In this document: positions 22,663-30,843 of the stretch, piece by piece | Numbering within the stretch: position 1 is the stretch's first letter | Layout of the letters: each line of letters opens with the position of its first letter | DNA from: a bacterium | Lineage (GTDB): Bacteria; Chloroflexota; Dormibacteria; Aeolococcales; Aeolococcaceae | Direction: 5' to 3' | NCBI GenBank assembly: GCA_021847925.1 | Contig: JAJZNI010000147.1 | Coordinates: forward strand, 1 to 40,130 | DNA: 40,130 bases | Position numbers and translations under genes: made by a program | Notes under the pieces: model-generated | Databases searched by the model: none | The model's input: the letters and a program-made list of their open reading frames with translations, nothing else | What the model was told of the DNA's origin: nothing

Positions 22663-23987
22663 GCGTGCCTCGCCGCGAGGACCTGCTCGCCCTCGCCGAC
22701 TCCGTCCTGGACCGGGTGGGACGCCAGGCGGCGGAGCTGGTGATCACAGAGCGCGAGCATGCGCTCACCCGCTTCGCCCGCAACCAGATACACCAGAACG
22801 TGGCCGAGAGCTCCCGGGAGATGCGCCTTCGCCTCGTCGCCGACGACCGGGTCGGGGTCGCCGAGCACCGCGGAGACCCGGAGGACGCCGCCGAGCGGCT
22901 GGTGGCCGCCGCGGAGGCGGCCCGCAGGCTCGCGCCGGCCGGTGAGGTGGTCCCGCTTCCCAAGCCGGACGCCGGCCCCGACGCCCCGGTGGCCCACGGC
23001 CCCGCCACCGCGTCCGCCAGCCCGGAGTGGCGGGCCGAGCAGGCGAGCGCCATCGCGGCGGTGGGCGCCGCGGCGGGCCTCGAGACGTTCGGGGTGGTGG
23101 AGACGTCGGTCACCGCCACCGTCGTGGTCAGCACCACCGGGAACCGGCGCCACGCGGAGACCACCGCCGCCTCCATGATCTGCGTGGCGCGTGGCCAGGA
23201 CGGGTGGGGGTACGCGGACCGGCACCACCGTGACGCCGCCCATCTCGACGCCGTTGCGCTCGCGCGCGAGGCGGCCGAGACCTGCGGCCGCAACCAGGGC
23301 GCGACGGCGCTCACGCCGGGCGTCCACCGCGTGGTGCTCTCCCCGTACGCGGTCGCCGACCTGATCGCGCACCTCTCCGATCTCGGCTTCAGCGCGCTGG
23401 CCGCCGAGGAGCGGCGCAGCTTCATGCGCCCGGGCGAGCGGATGATGAGCGAGCTGGTGACCGTGGTGGACGACGCCGCCGACCCGGAGGGGATGCCCTT
23501 CCCCTTCGACGCCGAGGGGGTCTCGACGCGGGGGGTGACCTGTGTCGAGGAGGGGGTCTGCCGGAGCTTTCTCCACGACAGCGCGACGGCGCTGCGGGCG
23601 GGCGTGCCCTCCACCGGCCACGCTCTGCCCATGCCCAACACCCTCGGCCCCTGGGCGCGCCACCTGGCGCTGAGCCCAGGCGTCCTGAGCGACGCCGAGC
23701 TGATCGAGGCCTGCGGGACCGGCCTCTACGTCACCCGGCTCTGGTACGTGCGCGACGTGCACCCGCTGCGCACGATGATCACGGGGATGACCCGCGACGG
23801 CACGTTCCTGATCCAGGACGGCCGCCTCGGCCGTCCCGTCCGCGACCTCCGCTTCACCCAGAGCATCGTGGACGCGCTCGCCGACGTCGGCGGGGTGGGA
23901 CGCGAGCGCCGCATCGAGCGCGACGAGGCCGAGCGCGCGCTCCTCGTGCCCTCGCTCTGCCTCGGGCACTTCACCTTCACCTCGTAG
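22659..23987 (+). CDS. pmbA: TldE/PmbA subunit of the TldD/TldE protease
   Basis: 442 aa. It has the TldE fold, with no HExxxH, consistent with its structural role in the heterodimer. Blocks seen: LTRFARNQIHQNVAES near residue 35-50, ATVVVSTTGNRRH, DGWGYADRHHRD, PYAVADLIAHL, FDAEGVSTR, CRSFLHDSATA and the terminal RFTQSIVDAL. It is coupled to tldD by a 4-nt overlap. A GC-rich hairpin (24013-24035) lies shortly after the stop. The length matches the family (about 440-450). Confidence 0.93.
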   Translation: MSVPRREDLLALADSVLDRVGRQAAELVITEREHALTRFARNQIHQNVAESSREMRLRLVADDRVGVAEHRGDPEDAAERLVAAAEAARRLAPAGEVVPLPKPDAGPDAPVAHGPATASASPEWRAEQASAIAAVGAAAGLETFGVVETSVTATVVVSTTGNRRHAETTAASMICVARGQDGWGYADRHHRDAAHLDAVALAREAAETCGRNQGATALTPGVHRVVLSPYAVADLIAHLSDLGFSALAAEERRSFMRPGERMMSELVTVVDDAADPEGMPFPFDAEGVSTRGVTCVEEGVCRSFLHDSATALRAGVPSTGHALPMPNTLGPWARHLALSPGVLSDAELIEACGTGLYVTRLWYVRDVHPLRTMITGMTRDGTFLIQDGRLGRPVRDLRFTQSIVDALADVGGVGRERRIERDEAERALLVPSLCLGHFTFTS

Positions 23988-24012
23988 GAGGGCGTGAGCG
24001 TGGCGTTGCGCG

Positions 24013-24035
24013 GGAGCCGCGGGGCGGCCGGCTCC
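24013..24035 (+). terminator. GC-rich stem-loop after tldE
   Basis: GGAGCCG with CGGCTCC across a 9-nt loop, 25 nt past the tldE stop. No U-tract; weak evidence in such GC-rich DNA. Confidence 0.3.
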
Positions 24036-24097
24036 GGCGCGGGCGGGGCGCGGCCCGGGCCCCTCCCCCGGCTCGGACCGGTGGCGGGGGCGCGCGG

Positions 24098-25777
24098 GTG
24101 AGGCGCCGGTGGATCCCCCCCACCCTGCGCGGGTACCGCCCGGCGTGGCTGGGCGCGGACGCGCTCGCCGGTCTCACGCTGGTCGCCGTGGCCCTGCCGT
24201 CGCAGATGGCCACGGCGCGCCTGGCCGGCCTCTCGGTGGTGGCCGGGCTCTATGCGTTCGTCGCGGGGTCGCTCCTCTATGCCCTCCTGGGCACCGACCG
24301 CGCGCTGTCGGTCGGAGCCGACTCGACGATCGCGCCGGTCCTGGCCGTCGGCGTGGCATCGGTCGCCGCCGCCGGCAGCCCCGCCTACGCGTCCACGATG
24401 GCGTTCACCGCCATGGTGGTGGGGGCGGTCCTCATCGCCGTCGGGCTGGTCCGGCTGGGATGGATCTCGGACCTCCTCTCGACGCCCGTCATCACCGGGG
24501 TGCTGGCCGGGATCGCCGTCGAGATCATCGCGCGGCAGCTGCCGGTCGTCCTCGGGGTCCGCGGGACGGGAACCACCACCATCGACCAGGTCCGCGACGT
24601 CCTCGGGCAGCTCCAGCGCGTGAACCCCTGGTCGCTGGCGATCGCGGTCGCGGTGTTCGCGATCATCGTGGCCGGTCAGCGCGTGAGCCGTCGCCTGCCC
24701 GGGGCGCTGGCCGGCCTCGTCCTGTCCATCGTCGCCGTCGACGCCTTCGGCCTCACCTCGCAGCACGGGGTCGCGGTCCTCGGTTCCATCCACGGCGGCC
24801 TCCCCAACCTGGGCCTGCCCAGCGTCTCGTGGGCGCAGCTCCCCCCGCTCGGCGCCACGGTGCTGACGGTCGCCTTTCTCTGCATCGCGCAGACGGCGGC
24901 CACGGTGAGGCGCCCCGGGGTCGCGGTCGCGCCGAGCGCCGGAGACTTCAACCGAGACCTGATCGCGGTGGGCGCCGGCAGCGTCGCGGCCGGGCTGATC
25001 GGGACCTTCGCGGTCGACGCGAGCCCACCCAACACGGCGATCGCGGCCGCGTCGGGGACGCGTTCCCAGCTCACCAACGTCATGGCCGCGGCGGCCGTCG
25101 TGGTGGTGGCGATGGTGCTGACCGCCCCGCTCGCCGACCTGCCCCGGGCCACCCTGGCCGCCACCCTGGTGTTCGTGGCCACCCGGCTGTTCCGGGCCGG
25201 CGAGCTGCGGACCATCCTGCGCTTCGACCGCCTCGAGTTCGCCCTGGCCGCGGTCACCATCGTGGCGGTGGCCGTCGCCGGCATCGAGCCGGGGGTGCTC
25301 CTGGCCATGATCCTGTCGCTGGCCGATCGCACCCGGCGCACGCTCCGGCCGCGCGATGCGGTGCTCGGCCGCGAGCTCGGCACCGACCACTGGATCCCTC
25401 GCGACATCGGCAGGCCGACCGAGCAGGTCCCCGGGGTGCTCGTGTACCTCGTCTACGCACCGCTGTGGTACGGCAACGCCGACCACGTCCGGTCGCGGAT
25501 CCGGGAGCTGCTCCAGGCCGCTCCGGGCCCGCTCCGGGCCCTCATCATCGACGCCGACGCGATGTCGGACATCGACTACACGGGGCTGCAGGTGCTGCGT
25601 GATCTGGCCGGCGGGCTGGCCCGGACCGGAGTGGCACTGGGCATTGCGAGAGCCTCCCACCTGGTGCACCACGACCTCAAGCACGGGGCTCTCCTCGAGC
25701 AGCTCGGCGCCGACCACCTCTTCGCCTCGGTCGACGAGGCCGTCGCCGGCCTCACCGCGCGGTTCCCACCGCCGTAG
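24098..25777 (+). CDS. SulP-family anion transporter with STAS domain
   Basis: 559 aa from GTG 24098. Residues 10-415 hold about 12-14 membrane helices in the SLC26/SulP order: GYRPAWLGADALAGLTLVAVALPSQMA matches the conserved first-helix element (positions about 12-38), GADSTIAPVLAVG the anion-binding region, and VAPSAGDFNRDLIAVGAGSVAAG the family loop before helix 8. Residues about 435-555 are a STAS domain (LIIDADAMSDIDYTGLQVLRDL region). It likely moves sulfate, bicarbonate or another anion. It follows tldE by 110 nt, and its relation to the protease genes is unclear. The usual PSAGGFSRT-like motif reads FNRD here. A short C/G palindrome (25788-25799) follows the stop. Confidence 0.9.
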   Translation: MRRRWIPPTLRGYRPAWLGADALAGLTLVAVALPSQMATARLAGLSVVAGLYAFVAGSLLYALLGTDRALSVGADSTIAPVLAVGVASVAAAGSPAYASTMAFTAMVVGAVLIAVGLVRLGWISDLLSTPVITGVLAGIAVEIIARQLPVVLGVRGTGTTTIDQVRDVLGQLQRVNPWSLAIAVAVFAIIVAGQRVSRRLPGALAGLVLSIVAVDAFGLTSQHGVAVLGSIHGGLPNLGLPSVSWAQLPPLGATVLTVAFLCIAQTAATVRRPGVAVAPSAGDFNRDLIAVGAGSVAAGLIGTFAVDASPPNTAIAAASGTRSQLTNVMAAAAVVVVAMVLTAPLADLPRATLAATLVFVATRLFRAGELRTILRFDRLEFALAAVTIVAVAVAGIEPGVLLAMILSLADRTRRTLRPRDAVLGRELGTDHWIPRDIGRPTEQVPGVLVYLVYAPLWYGNADHVRSRIRELLQAAPGPLRALIIDADAMSDIDYTGLQVLRDLAGGLARTGVALGIARASHLVHHDLKHGALLEQLGADHLFASVDEAVAGLTARFPPP

Positions 25778-25848
25778 CTCTCCCGTCCCCCGGCCGGGGT
25801 GATGGCCACCAGCGCGGGCCGGCAGGGGCCGGCATCAGACGCGGCCGG

Positions 25849-26409
25849 TCAATCCGCATTGCGAAACGTCAGGGAGTAGCCGCGGCCGGGCCGGTTGACC
25901 AGGTCGCAGGGAATCTCCAGCCGGGTCAGGATGCGCCGCACCCGGGTGACGTAGTTGCGGACCTCCTCGGGCAGCAGCGCCGGGTCCGACCACGCATAGC
26001 CGGCGATCTGGCCGGTGGTGTAGAAGCGGTGGGGGTGCTCGAGGAGGAACTGCAGAAGCTCGAACTCTCGCGCGGTGAGCGCGGCCTCCCGCCCCCGGTG
26101 GCGCACGACGCGACCCTCGGGGTCCAGCCACAGGCCGTGGAGCTGCCACACCCGCCGGTACCAGAGGTCGAGCCGGGCGTGGTAACCGGCCATCTGCGAC
26201 TCGATGAAGGCGACGTCGGCGTCCGCAGCCCTCCGGGCCACGGGGTGCAGCTTGGGCAGCTCCCGCCTCACCCGCTCGAGCAGGCCGACCTTGAAGCGGA
26301 TCAGGTCGGCGTAGATGCTCATCCAGTGGCGCGCATCCTCCCAGTGCTCCGTGGCGATGTCCTCTCCCTCGAGGGGGCCGCGGGCTGGCGTGTTTGGGTC
26401 AGCTGCCAC
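25849..26409 (-). CDS. Winged-helix regulator (OmpR-type effector domain) without receiver
   Basis: 186 aa from GTG 26409. Residues 24-90 are a helical domain with a hydrophobic/aromatic pattern (HWMSIYADLIRFKVGLL, FIESQMAGYHARLDLWYRRV) of unknown type. Residues 96-182 are a Trans_reg_C winged helix: LTAREFELLQFLLEHPHRFY, EEVRNYVTRVRRILTRL (recognition helix) and the wing NRPGRGYSL. It is normally found after a receiver in OmpR/PhoB proteins; here the receiver is replaced by the helical domain. A stand-alone receiver gene starts divergently 134 nt away. DNA binding is near certain; the signal input is unknown. Confidence 0.86.
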   Translation of the reverse strand: MAADPNTPARGPLEGEDIATEHWEDARHWMSIYADLIRFKVGLLERVRRELPKLHPVARRAADADVAFIESQMAGYHARLDLWYRRVWQLHGLWLDPEGRVVRHRGREAALTAREFELLQFLLEHPHRFYTTGQIAGYAWSDPALLPEEVRNYVTRVRRILTRLEIPCDLVNRPGRGYSLTFRNAD

Positions 26410-26418
26410 TCTCCGCCG

Positions 26419-26424
26419 ACTATA
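26419..26424 (-). promoter_or_regulatory. -10-like TATAGT, 9 nt before the winged-helix GTG
   Basis: TATAGT (5 of 6 to TATAAT) with 9 nt to the GTG at 26409; the transcript would begin at or one or two bases before the start codon. A GGAGA abuts the GTG too closely to act as a standard ribosome-binding site. Confidence 0.5.
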
Positions 26425-26522
26425 CCGCGCGCCATCGCCGCGCTCTTCCTCCTCGGATTCGCGGTGCTGATGGTCCGGCCCCCGGAGAGACCGGCCCGCC
26501 GGTGCGACGGGTCCCCGCTTGC

Positions 26523-26528
26523 TATGCT
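26523..26528 (+). promoter_or_regulatory. -10-like TATGCT before the stand-alone receiver gene
   Basis: TATGCT with 15 nt to the ATG at 26544. The leader would be about 9 nt. It faces the TATAGT of the divergent winged-helix gene, about 100 bp apart. Confidence 0.4.
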
Positions 26529-26543
26529 CGCCAGAGCGTGGGT

Positions 26544-26909
26544 ATGAAGCGGGTGCTGATCATCGAGGACTACTACGCCCTCGCCGACATCGAGCATCTC
26601 CTCTGCACCATGGAGGGATACGAGGTCCGGGTCGCCAAGAGCGGCGATGACGGGCTCGCGGTCCTCGACGAGTTCCATCCCGACCTGGTGCTCCTCGACC
26701 TGATGCTCCCCGGAGAGTTGAGCGGCACCCAGCTCCTGGAGCGGATCCGCGCCGACCGCGGTCCCGAGCCCAAGGTCCTGGTGGTCAGCGCCCTGGTGAA
26801 TCCGAGCACGGCGCCGAAGCTCGAGGCCTACGGGAACGTGCAGACGCTCGCCAAGCCCTTCCGGATCAAGGAGCTGGCGGCACGCATCCAGGCGATGCTG
26901 GGGGCCTGA
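26544..26909 (+). CDS. Stand-alone response-regulator receiver (CheY-like)
   Basis: 121 aa from ATG 26544. A complete receiver: E8-D9 acidic pair (LIIEDYYALADIEHLL), phospho-acceptor D52 (LVLLDLMLPGELSG), Ser82 as the switch residue and Lys104 (LAKPF). There is no output domain. The DxxxxE-type variant acidic pair (E-D) is normal for OmpR-class receivers, the class whose effector domain is encoded divergently next door. No kinase lies within the window next to it. It may signal through protein contact. Mini-ORF MLARAWV ends in an ATGA overlap with this start, but its ATG lies inside the putative -10. Confidence 0.9.
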   Translation: MKRVLIIEDYYALADIEHLLCTMEGYEVRVAKSGDDGLAVLDEFHPDLVLLDLMLPGELSGTQLLERIRADRGPEPKVLVVSALVNPSTAPKLEAYGNVQTLAKPFRIKELAARIQAMLGA

Positions 26910-26989
26910 CCCACTTCGTTCGCCTTCCTTGAACCGTTGGGCGCGTGCGACGCGAAGCCATCGATCCACTCGGGATTTGGCGCGGTCGC

Positions 26990-27018
26990 TTGCCATTCCC
27001 ATCCGCGCGAGATTCAAT
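26990..27018 (+). promoter_or_regulatory. Promoter candidate for the APC permease
   Basis: TTGCCA (26990-26995), 17-nt spacer, TTCAAT (27013-27018). The leader to the ATG at 27139 would be about 113 nt. The surrounding 229-nt gap after the receiver gene is the least GC-rich stretch nearby and contains no ORF of its own. Confidence 0.4.
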
Positions 27019-27138
27019 AGCTGACCACTGGAACCAATCGAGCAGGGCCGGAGGGCCCGACGCACCGGCTCGCGACGACTGCCGACACCGGGACACCCCG
27101 CCGACCGGGCGGGAACCGGCCAGGCTCGGAGGTGAGGG

Positions 27139-29088
27139 ATGGCCATAGCTGTCGAAACGCAGGGACCGCAGGCCGCGGTTCCCGCCGCGGAATGGGAGGG
27201 AGCCGACCGGCACCTCAGGAAGGGGCTCAGCTTCACGTCGCTGCTCTTCATGTCGGTGGGAGCCATCATCGGCTCGGGATGGCTCTTCGCCGCGCTCGCC
27301 TCGGCGGGGGTCGCCGGTCCCGCCGCGATCATCGCGTGGATCGTCGCCGGGCTGTTCGTCCTCTTCATCGCCTTCAGCTGGATGGAGATCTCGGCGATGC
27401 TGCCGCGCAGTGGGGCGATCGTCCGCTATCCCTTCCTGACCCACGGGGGCTACACGGGGTGGATGGTGGGCTGGTCCTACTTCCTCTCCGCGGTGACGGT
27501 GCCGGCCATCGAGGCGGAGGCGGTGGTCACCTACCTGGGCGGCCAGTTCCCCAAGGCGGACATGGTCAGCTCCACCGGGGTGCTGAGCTGGCCCCAGGGG
27601 ATCCTGGTCGGCATCGGCCTGATGATCCTCTTCACCACCCTCAACTACTTCGGCATCCGGCTGCTGGGCCTGGTCAACCAGTACGTCACGTGGTGGAAGA
27701 TCCTCATCCCGACGGCGACCTTCATCACCCTCTTCCTGCTCCTCAAGGGCCAGAACTTCGCCGGGCTCGGGCCGGTCCACGGCAGCACGGGCGGGTTCGC
27801 CCCCTATGGCATCGCCAACATCTTCCTGGCCATCTCCACGACCGGGATCATCTTCTCCTACCTGGGCTTCCGCCAGGCGCTGGACTACGGCGGGGAGAGC
27901 CGCAGGCCGCAGCGGGACATCCCGCTCGCGACCGTCCTCTCGGTCGGCATCGGGATGGTGATCTACACCCTGGTCCAGGTGGCCTTCATCGGCGCCTCCA
28001 ACTTCCACAACGCCGGCGTCGCGCCCGGGGACTGGGCCGCGCTGGCCAAGAGCCCATGGAGCACCGGGCCGCTGAAGAACGCCCTGGACGCCGCCGGTAT
28101 CGGCGCCTTCACCGCCTTCGCCACCCTGCTGGTGATCGACGCCGGCGTGTCGCCCTCCGGCACCGGCTGGATCTACCTGGGCACCTCGGCCCGGACCAAC
28201 TACGGGCTGTCCGTCGTGGGCTCCATCCCCAAGTGGTTCCAGCTGCACAACCGCTACGGGATCCCCTGGCTGGCGCTGATCGCAGCCCTCGTGGTCGGCT
28301 GCGTCTTCTTCGTGCCGGCGCCGAGCTGGTACCTGCTGGTGGGCTTCATCAGCTCGTGCACCGTGCTCACCTACATCATGGGCGGGCTCAGCATGCCCGC
28401 GATGCGCCGCTTCGCCCCCAACGTGCACCGGCCGTTCGTGCTCAGGAACTACTGGTTCTGGGCGCCGGTGGGGTTCCTGGCGGCGATGATGATCGTCTAC
28501 TGGTCCGGCTTCTCCACGCTGGTCGACGTGTTCGCCGCCGTGTTCGTGGGACTGCCCCTCTTCACCTGGTATTACATGCGCAACAAGGGGTGGATCAACC
28601 CGGTCGCCGCCGCCGTCGTGGGGCTGGTCTTCACCGGGGCCTGGGTCTACCTCAACAAGGAGGGCGGTTGGGTGCTCACCAGCAAGCTGGTTCCCGGCAG
28701 CTGGAGCTTCCCGGTCTACGACATCGCCTTCTCGCTGGCGGTGGCCGCCTTCTGCGCGGTGATCTGGGTGCTGTCCAACGCGGAGGGGCGCAAGCACATC
28801 GTGCGCGGCCTCTGGTTCGTCTTCCTGTGCCTTGCCGTCTTCCCGCTCTCCTACTACGGGCAGTTCGGTCCGCAGGCCAGCCCGTCGATCAGCTTCCCCT
28901 GGGACACGCTGATCGCGGTGGGCATCGGCCTCGTCGCCTACGGGCTGGGGCTGCTGAGCAGCTTCGAGACCGACGAGATGAGGGACATCGTGGCGGCCGC
29001 CGCGTCGAGCGGGACGGGCGGCGGTGGCTCCGCGGCTCTGACCGGGCACGTGCCGCCGGCCCCCGTCCCGGGGAGCGCGGCGAGCTGA
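27139..29088 (+). CDS. APC-superfamily amino-acid permease
   Basis: 649 aa. About 14 hydrophobic segments start near residue 30 with LSFTSLLFMSVGAIIGSGWLF, the APC helix-1 signature with the GxIIGSG substrate-binding break. Further family blocks are FVLFIAFSWMEISAMLPRSGA, IIFSYLGFRQALDYGGESRRPQRDIPLA (helix 6 and following loop) and SPSGTGWIYLGTSAR. The size exceeds typical 450-500 aa permeases and includes two extra C-terminal helices and a Gly/Ala-rich tail, as in some archaeal and acidobacterial APC proteins. The ATG at 27139 follows GGAGGTGAGGG, one of the few strong Shine-Dalgarno sites here. The substrate is probably an amino acid or polyamine. Confidence 0.9.
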   Translation: MAIAVETQGPQAAVPAAEWEGADRHLRKGLSFTSLLFMSVGAIIGSGWLFAALASAGVAGPAAIIAWIVAGLFVLFIAFSWMEISAMLPRSGAIVRYPFLTHGGYTGWMVGWSYFLSAVTVPAIEAEAVVTYLGGQFPKADMVSSTGVLSWPQGILVGIGLMILFTTLNYFGIRLLGLVNQYVTWWKILIPTATFITLFLLLKGQNFAGLGPVHGSTGGFAPYGIANIFLAISTTGIIFSYLGFRQALDYGGESRRPQRDIPLATVLSVGIGMVIYTLVQVAFIGASNFHNAGVAPGDWAALAKSPWSTGPLKNALDAAGIGAFTAFATLLVIDAGVSPSGTGWIYLGTSARTNYGLSVVGSIPKWFQLHNRYGIPWLALIAALVVGCVFFVPAPSWYLLVGFISSCTVLTYIMGGLSMPAMRRFAPNVHRPFVLRNYWFWAPVGFLAAMMIVYWSGFSTLVDVFAAVFVGLPLFTWYYMRNKGWINPVAAAVVGLVFTGAWVYLNKEGGWVLTSKLVPGSWSFPVYDIAFSLAVAAFCAVIWVLSNAEGRKHIVRGLWFVFLCLAVFPLSYYGQFGPQASPSISFPWDTLIAVGIGLVAYGLGLLSSFETDEMRDIVAAAASSGTGGGGSAALTGHVPPAPVPGSAAS

Positions 29089-29112
29089 GACCCATCCGCT
29101 GAGAGGCACCGC

Positions 29113-29145
29113 GGGCCGGCCGGCTCCCCGCGAGCCGGCCGGCCC
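29113..29145. terminator. Strong bidirectional hairpin between permease and MFS pump
   Basis: GGGCCGGCCGGCT-CCCCGCG-AGCCGGCCGGCCC: a perfect 13-bp stem with 7-nt loop in the 76-nt gap between convergent genes. Only TT follows on the plus strand. Confidence 0.65.
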
Positions 29146-29164
29146 TTCCGCGGGGCGGCGGCCG

Positions 29165-30778
29165 TCACTCCAGCGAGAGTGGCGTGCCCGAGGTGATCGC
29201 GACGCTCCCGCGCAGCGCCGCCAGCCCGGCGGCGAGCAGCCCGCAGCCCGCCAGGAAGAGGCAGGAGACGGCGAACCCGTCGACCACCAGGCCCGGGTGG
29301 ACGAGGTCCGTGGCGACCACGGCGAGGATCAGGGCGATCACGGCCTGTCCCATCGAGGTGCCCATCCCCCGGGTCATGTTGAGCACGCCGCTCGCGACCC
29401 CCGCCTGGGCTCGCGGCGCGGCCCCCATGATCGCGGCGTTGTTGGGAGGCGTGAAGAGGCCGAGCCCGACCCCCAGGACGGCGAGCGGCAGCAGGAGGCC
29501 CGCCCCCCCCGGTGGACGGGCGACCGCCAGCGCGACCAGGCTGGCCGTCGCGAGCAGCATGCCGGCGACGGTGAGCGGCCGGGCTCCGAGGCGGTCGGCG
29601 GCCCGGCCCGCGAAGGGCGCGACCACCCCGAAGGCGAGCGGCATGAGCGTGAGCTGCAGACCGGCGCTGCCCGCCGAGAGGTGATCGGGCCCGTCCTGGA
29701 GGTAGAACGGCACGGCGAAGAGCGTCCCAAACATGACCAGGTAGGAGAGGAGCCCGCTGGAGACGCCCGCCGAGAAGGTGACGCGGCGGAAGAGGCTCAG
29801 GTCGAGCATGGGCAGTGGGGTCGACCGCTCCCGCGTCACGAAGACGGCGGCCAGCAGGACGGAGCCCACCAGCAGGCCGATGCTGAGGGGGCCCACGTGC
29901 CCGTTCGCGTCGGCGATGTTGGTGATCCCGTAGAGGAAGGCGCCGATGGCCGGGACGAAGAGGGCGAGGCCGGCCCAGTCGAAGCGCACCCTCCCCTGCA
30001 GCTCGTGGCTGCGCGGGATGAGGAACCACGCCAGCACGGTGGCGACGATCCCCACCGGGACGTTGACGAAGAAGATCAGCCGCCAGCCGTTGGCCGGGGT
30101 GAGAAGGCCGTTGCCGAGGGCGATGAGGGCGCCGCCCACGCTCGGGCCGAGGGCGAGGCCCAGGGCCTGGAAGGTGCCCTGGATGCCGATCCCCCGGCCC
30201 AGCTTGTCCGGCGGCATCGCCAGGGCGATGATGGCGACGCTGTTGGCCTGGAGCATCGCCGCCCCCACCGCCTGCAGCACCCGGAAGCCGTCCAGCGCGC
30301 CGAGGCTGGGGGCCAGCCCGCAGAGGGCCGAGCCGATGATGAAGACGATGAAGCCGTAGGTGTACAGGAGCTTGTGCCCCACCATGTCGGCGAAGCGGCC
30401 CACCGCGGTGACCAGGGCGATGAGCACCAGGAGGTAGGCGAGGCCCACCCAGGTCACCGACCCGAGCCCCGCGCCGAAGGCGGTGCGCAGGCTGGGAAAG
30501 GCGATCGTGACGATGCTGGCGTCGAGCTGGCCCATGAAGGCGCCGAAGCACACCGTCCCCACCGCGTACCAGTGCGCGTTGGGACGGTTGCGGATCCTCT
30601 CCGGGCGCCGCGGCTCCACCAGGAAGCGGCGCCACCCCTCCCGCGAGGGCTCCGGCTCCGCGCCGGCCGGCGGGGGGAGGGGGTGCCCGGGCAGGGTCAC
30701 GCTGTGGCGGGCCGCCGCGACGTGCTCCCTGCGCATCGGTGGGCGGTGATCGCCCCCGTTCCCCGGCGGGTCCATCAC
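29165..30778 (-). CDS. MFS multidrug transporter, DHA2 (EmrB/QacA) type, 14 TM
   Basis: 537 aa. After a 66-residue cytosolic N-terminus, 14 membrane segments follow. FMGQLDASIVTIAFPSLRTAF is the DHA2 motif D1 (LDxTIVNVALP type) near residues 80-100. WVGLAYLLVLIALVTAVGRFADMVGHK is the motif A region. FRVLQAVGAAMLQANSVAI and LGLALGPSVGGALIA match motifs B and C, and NGWRLIFFVNVPVGI is the family signature after helix 6. It is a proton-driven exporter of drugs or cations. The start is uncertain: ATG 30778, 30775 or 30736. It lies 65 nt downstream of metH on the same strand and may be read from it. Confidence 0.9.
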   Translation of the reverse strand: MMDPPGNGGDHRPPMRREHVAAARHSVTLPGHPLPPPAGAEPEPSREGWRRFLVEPRRPERIRNRPNAHWYAVGTVCFGAFMGQLDASIVTIAFPSLRTAFGAGLGSVTWVGLAYLLVLIALVTAVGRFADMVGHKLLYTYGFIVFIIGSALCGLAPSLGALDGFRVLQAVGAAMLQANSVAIIALAMPPDKLGRGIGIQGTFQALGLALGPSVGGALIALGNGLLTPANGWRLIFFVNVPVGIVATVLAWFLIPRSHELQGRVRFDWAGLALFVPAIGAFLYGITNIADANGHVGPLSIGLLVGSVLLAAVFVTRERSTPLPMLDLSLFRRVTFSAGVSSGLLSYLVMFGTLFAVPFYLQDGPDHLSAGSAGLQLTLMPLAFGVVAPFAGRAADRLGARPLTVAGMLLATASLVALAVARPPGGAGLLLPLAVLGVGLGLFTPPNNAAIMGAAPRAQAGVASGVLNMTRGMGTSMGQAVIALILAVVATDLVHPGLVVDGFAVSCLFLAGCGLLAAGLAALRGSVAITSGTPLSLE

Positions 30779-30843
30779 CCGGATGATGCCACCGGCCCGG
30801 GTTCGGCCCGGCTTCCCCCGACCCGGAGATCAGAGGGCGGCGC

